Shown here piece by piece: positions 5,683 to 6,593 of a stretch of 6,593 nucleotides of DNA (position 1 is its first letter; every line of letters begins with the position of its first letter). A program made the translations under genes and the position numbers. Below the pieces are notes generated by a model, which saw nothing but the letters and a program-made list of their open reading frames with translations, was not told the DNA's origin and did no database searches. Origin of the DNA: Proteiniphilum sp. (lineage in GTDB: Bacteria; Bacteroidota; Bacteroidia; Bacteroidales; Dysgonomonadaceae); assembly GCA_012728465.1 (NCBI GenBank), contig JAAYFB010000210.1:1-6593 (forward strand). The letters are read 5' to 3'.

Positions 5683-5716
5683 ACATAATTTGCAACTTTA
5701 TAATTGCAAATTGTGT
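5683..5716 (+). terminator. Rho-independent-type terminator after smpB
   Basis: Arms 5683-5695 (ACATAATTTGCAA) and 5704-5716 (TTGCAAATTGTGT) form a 13-pair stem with a single U-G wobble and an 8-base loop. The downstream sequence TATTGTTTTA is T-rich but interrupted. The stem begins two bases after the smpB stop. It is AT-rich, as expected in this genome. Being nearly symmetric it would also work for a leftward transcript, though no convergent gene is present. Confidence 0.75.
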
Positions 5717-5758
5717 TATTGTTTTAGGGTTCGTTATATTAGTTGTGAATGCTGTAAT

Positions 5759-5766
5759 TATCTTTG
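5759..5766 (+). promoter_or_regulatory. -7 promoter element for the nucleoside-recognition domain gene
   Basis: TATCTTTG, a full TAnnTTTG match and part of the same nine-base word TTATCTTTG as the element at 4598. Transcription would start near 5772, giving a leader of about 45 bases. The word AGTTGTGAATG (5741-5751), also found in the array cores, lies just upstream. No clear -33 box. Confidence 0.5.
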
Positions 5767-5816
5767 ATTGTTGATACTAATGGTCTGGGTTATTCATATC
5801 TTAATTTTTTGTTTAT

Positions 5817-6593
5817 ATGGGTTTTTATAGAAAAATACTTCGTCCATCGATAATTAAGTCTAGCCAAACTACAATATGGCTTATGAAAATTATTCTGCCA
5901 GTATCTCTGCTAGTAGGATTTTTAGATTTCTATGGTGGGTTGGCATACATGGCACAGTTTTTCAATCCCTTGTTCATTCATTTAGGATTGCCCGGTAGCA
6001 CAGCTATTGTTTATATTACGAGTATATTTTTACCCCTGTATGCTCCTTTAGCTATAATAATGTCGATGTCGATGACACTTCGAGAGCTGACAATATTAGC
6101 TCTGATGTGTCAAACGGCTCACAACCTGCCCGTAGAGAGTGCAATACAGGTAAAGACTGGATCTTCGTTTTGGGGAATGTTTTCTTTGAGGATAGTTACA
6201 AGTTTAGCCATAGGCATAGTGTTGAATCTAATCTTACCACAAGATATGGGCATGCCCATTTTTGTTAAAACTAGTGTGGAGGAGCTATCGTCTGTAAATG
6301 ATGTCTTTATTTCGTGGCTAACTAGCTCATTTCAGATGGCAGTAATATTGTTTTCGATTATATCTGCTCTAAACATTCTTTATAAATTACTGTTAGAATA
6401 CAATCTGATTGCGAAGCTTACTAAAACCATTAGGCCAGTATTGTCTTTCTTTGGACTTCCTGAGTCTGTTGGATTCCTTTGGTTGATAGGCTACATTGTA
6501 GGCTTGGCGTATGGTGGAGCCATGATGATAGAGCAGTTGAACGATGGCAAGGTTACAAAATCAGATGTTAAGTTGTTGAACTATCATCTTGCA
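5817..6593 (+). CDS. Nucleoside recognition (Gate) domain membrane protein, 3' end cut by window edge
   Basis: I translated 259 open codons from the ATG at 5817 (MGFYRKILRP) to the edge. It is strongly hydrophobic, with membrane segments at about 22-38, 61-82, 123-141, 168-189 and 217-238. It matches the Bacteroidota nucleoside-recognition/Gate-domain proteins (distant relatives of SpmA/SpmB and of the gate regions of nucleoside and FeoB transporters): recognisable blocks are FLPLYAPLAIIMSMSMTLRE (71-90), CQTAHNLPVESAI (98-110), a second hydrophobic half starting near 168, FGLPESVGFLWLIGYIVGLA (212-231) and the approach to the family's conserved Asn-His block, LLNYHLA (253-259). Members are usually about 300-330 residues, so some 50-60 residues are missing. 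Transported substrate, if any, is not known. It has its own promoter and is insulated from smpB by a terminator. Confidence 0.8.
   Translation, partial: MGFYRKILRPSIIKSSQTTIWLMKIILPVSLLVGFLDFYGGLAYMAQFFNPLFIHLGLPGSTAIVYITSIFLPLYAPLAIIMSMSMTLRELTILALMCQTAHNLPVESAIQVKTGSSFWGMFSLRIVTSLAIGIVLNLILPQDMGMPIFVKTSVEELSSVNDVFISWLTSSFQMAVILFSIISALNILYKLLLEYNLIAKLTKTIRPVLSFFGLPESVGFLWLIGYIVGLAYGGAMMIEQLNDGKVTKSDVKLLNYHLA

Noticed and set aside
5471..5695. 74-residue minus-strand open frame over smpB
   Set aside because: Shadow of smpB, whose conserved blocks cover the same bases.
5681..5816. tmRNA (ssrA) or tRNA gene next to smpB
   Set aside because: No acceptor stem, T-loop GTTCRAnnC or CCA-type end was found; the structure present is a simple terminator hairpin.

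Overview
The window looks like a stretch of chromosome from an AT-rich member of the Bacteroidota, most likely Bacteroidales. Three things point there. Several genes are preceded by the Bacteroidota -7 promoter word TAnnTTTG (TACTTTTG, TACATTTG, and TATCTTTG twice). The starts lack clear Shine-Dalgarno sequences and have A/T-rich leaders. The gene order DUF5063 protein, DEDDy exonuclease, RlmI-type methyltransferase is typical of that phylum.

Layout. Bases 1-2180 (minus strand) hold a compact operon transcribed leftward: a DUF5063 protein, a 3'-5' exonuclease and a 23S rRNA cytosine methyltransferase (rlmI, cut by the window edge). The genes overlap by 10 and 14 bases, so they are probably translationally coupled; the set suggests an RNA/ribosome-related role. 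Bases 2181-3423 are a long, very AT-rich divergent intergenic region with no confident gene. Bases 3424-5680 (plus strand) hold a dicarboxylate/amino acid:cation symporter family protein, a Yip1-like five-helix membrane protein and smpB (trans-translation), followed by a good terminator hairpin. Bases 5817-6593 begin a nucleoside-recognition (Gate) domain membrane protein that runs off the right edge.

The least ordinary part is the intergenic region. It contains a degenerate tandem array with a period of exactly 168 bp. Four copies of a strongly conserved core (AGTTGTGAATGGTCAAAG and variants) start at 2539, 2707, 2875 and 3043, with a possible worn fifth copy near 3212, while the sequence between cores has diverged. 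On the minus strand the period is exactly 56 codons and one frame stays open for 177 codons, so a decayed repeat-protein gene competes with a non-coding or protein-binding explanation. A perfect inverted repeat, TTAAAGTTGT/ACAACTTTAA, frames the symporter -7 element, and its arm repeats the AAAGTTGT word of the array; this could mean a shared DNA-binding factor.

The symporter itself departs from the GltPh/EAAT pattern at key positions (NMDGT motif read as HLSGS; the substrate-arginine position is Gly), so a glutamate or dicarboxylate label should not be taken at face value. No mobile element, CRISPR array, tRNA, rRNA or tmRNA gene was recognised.
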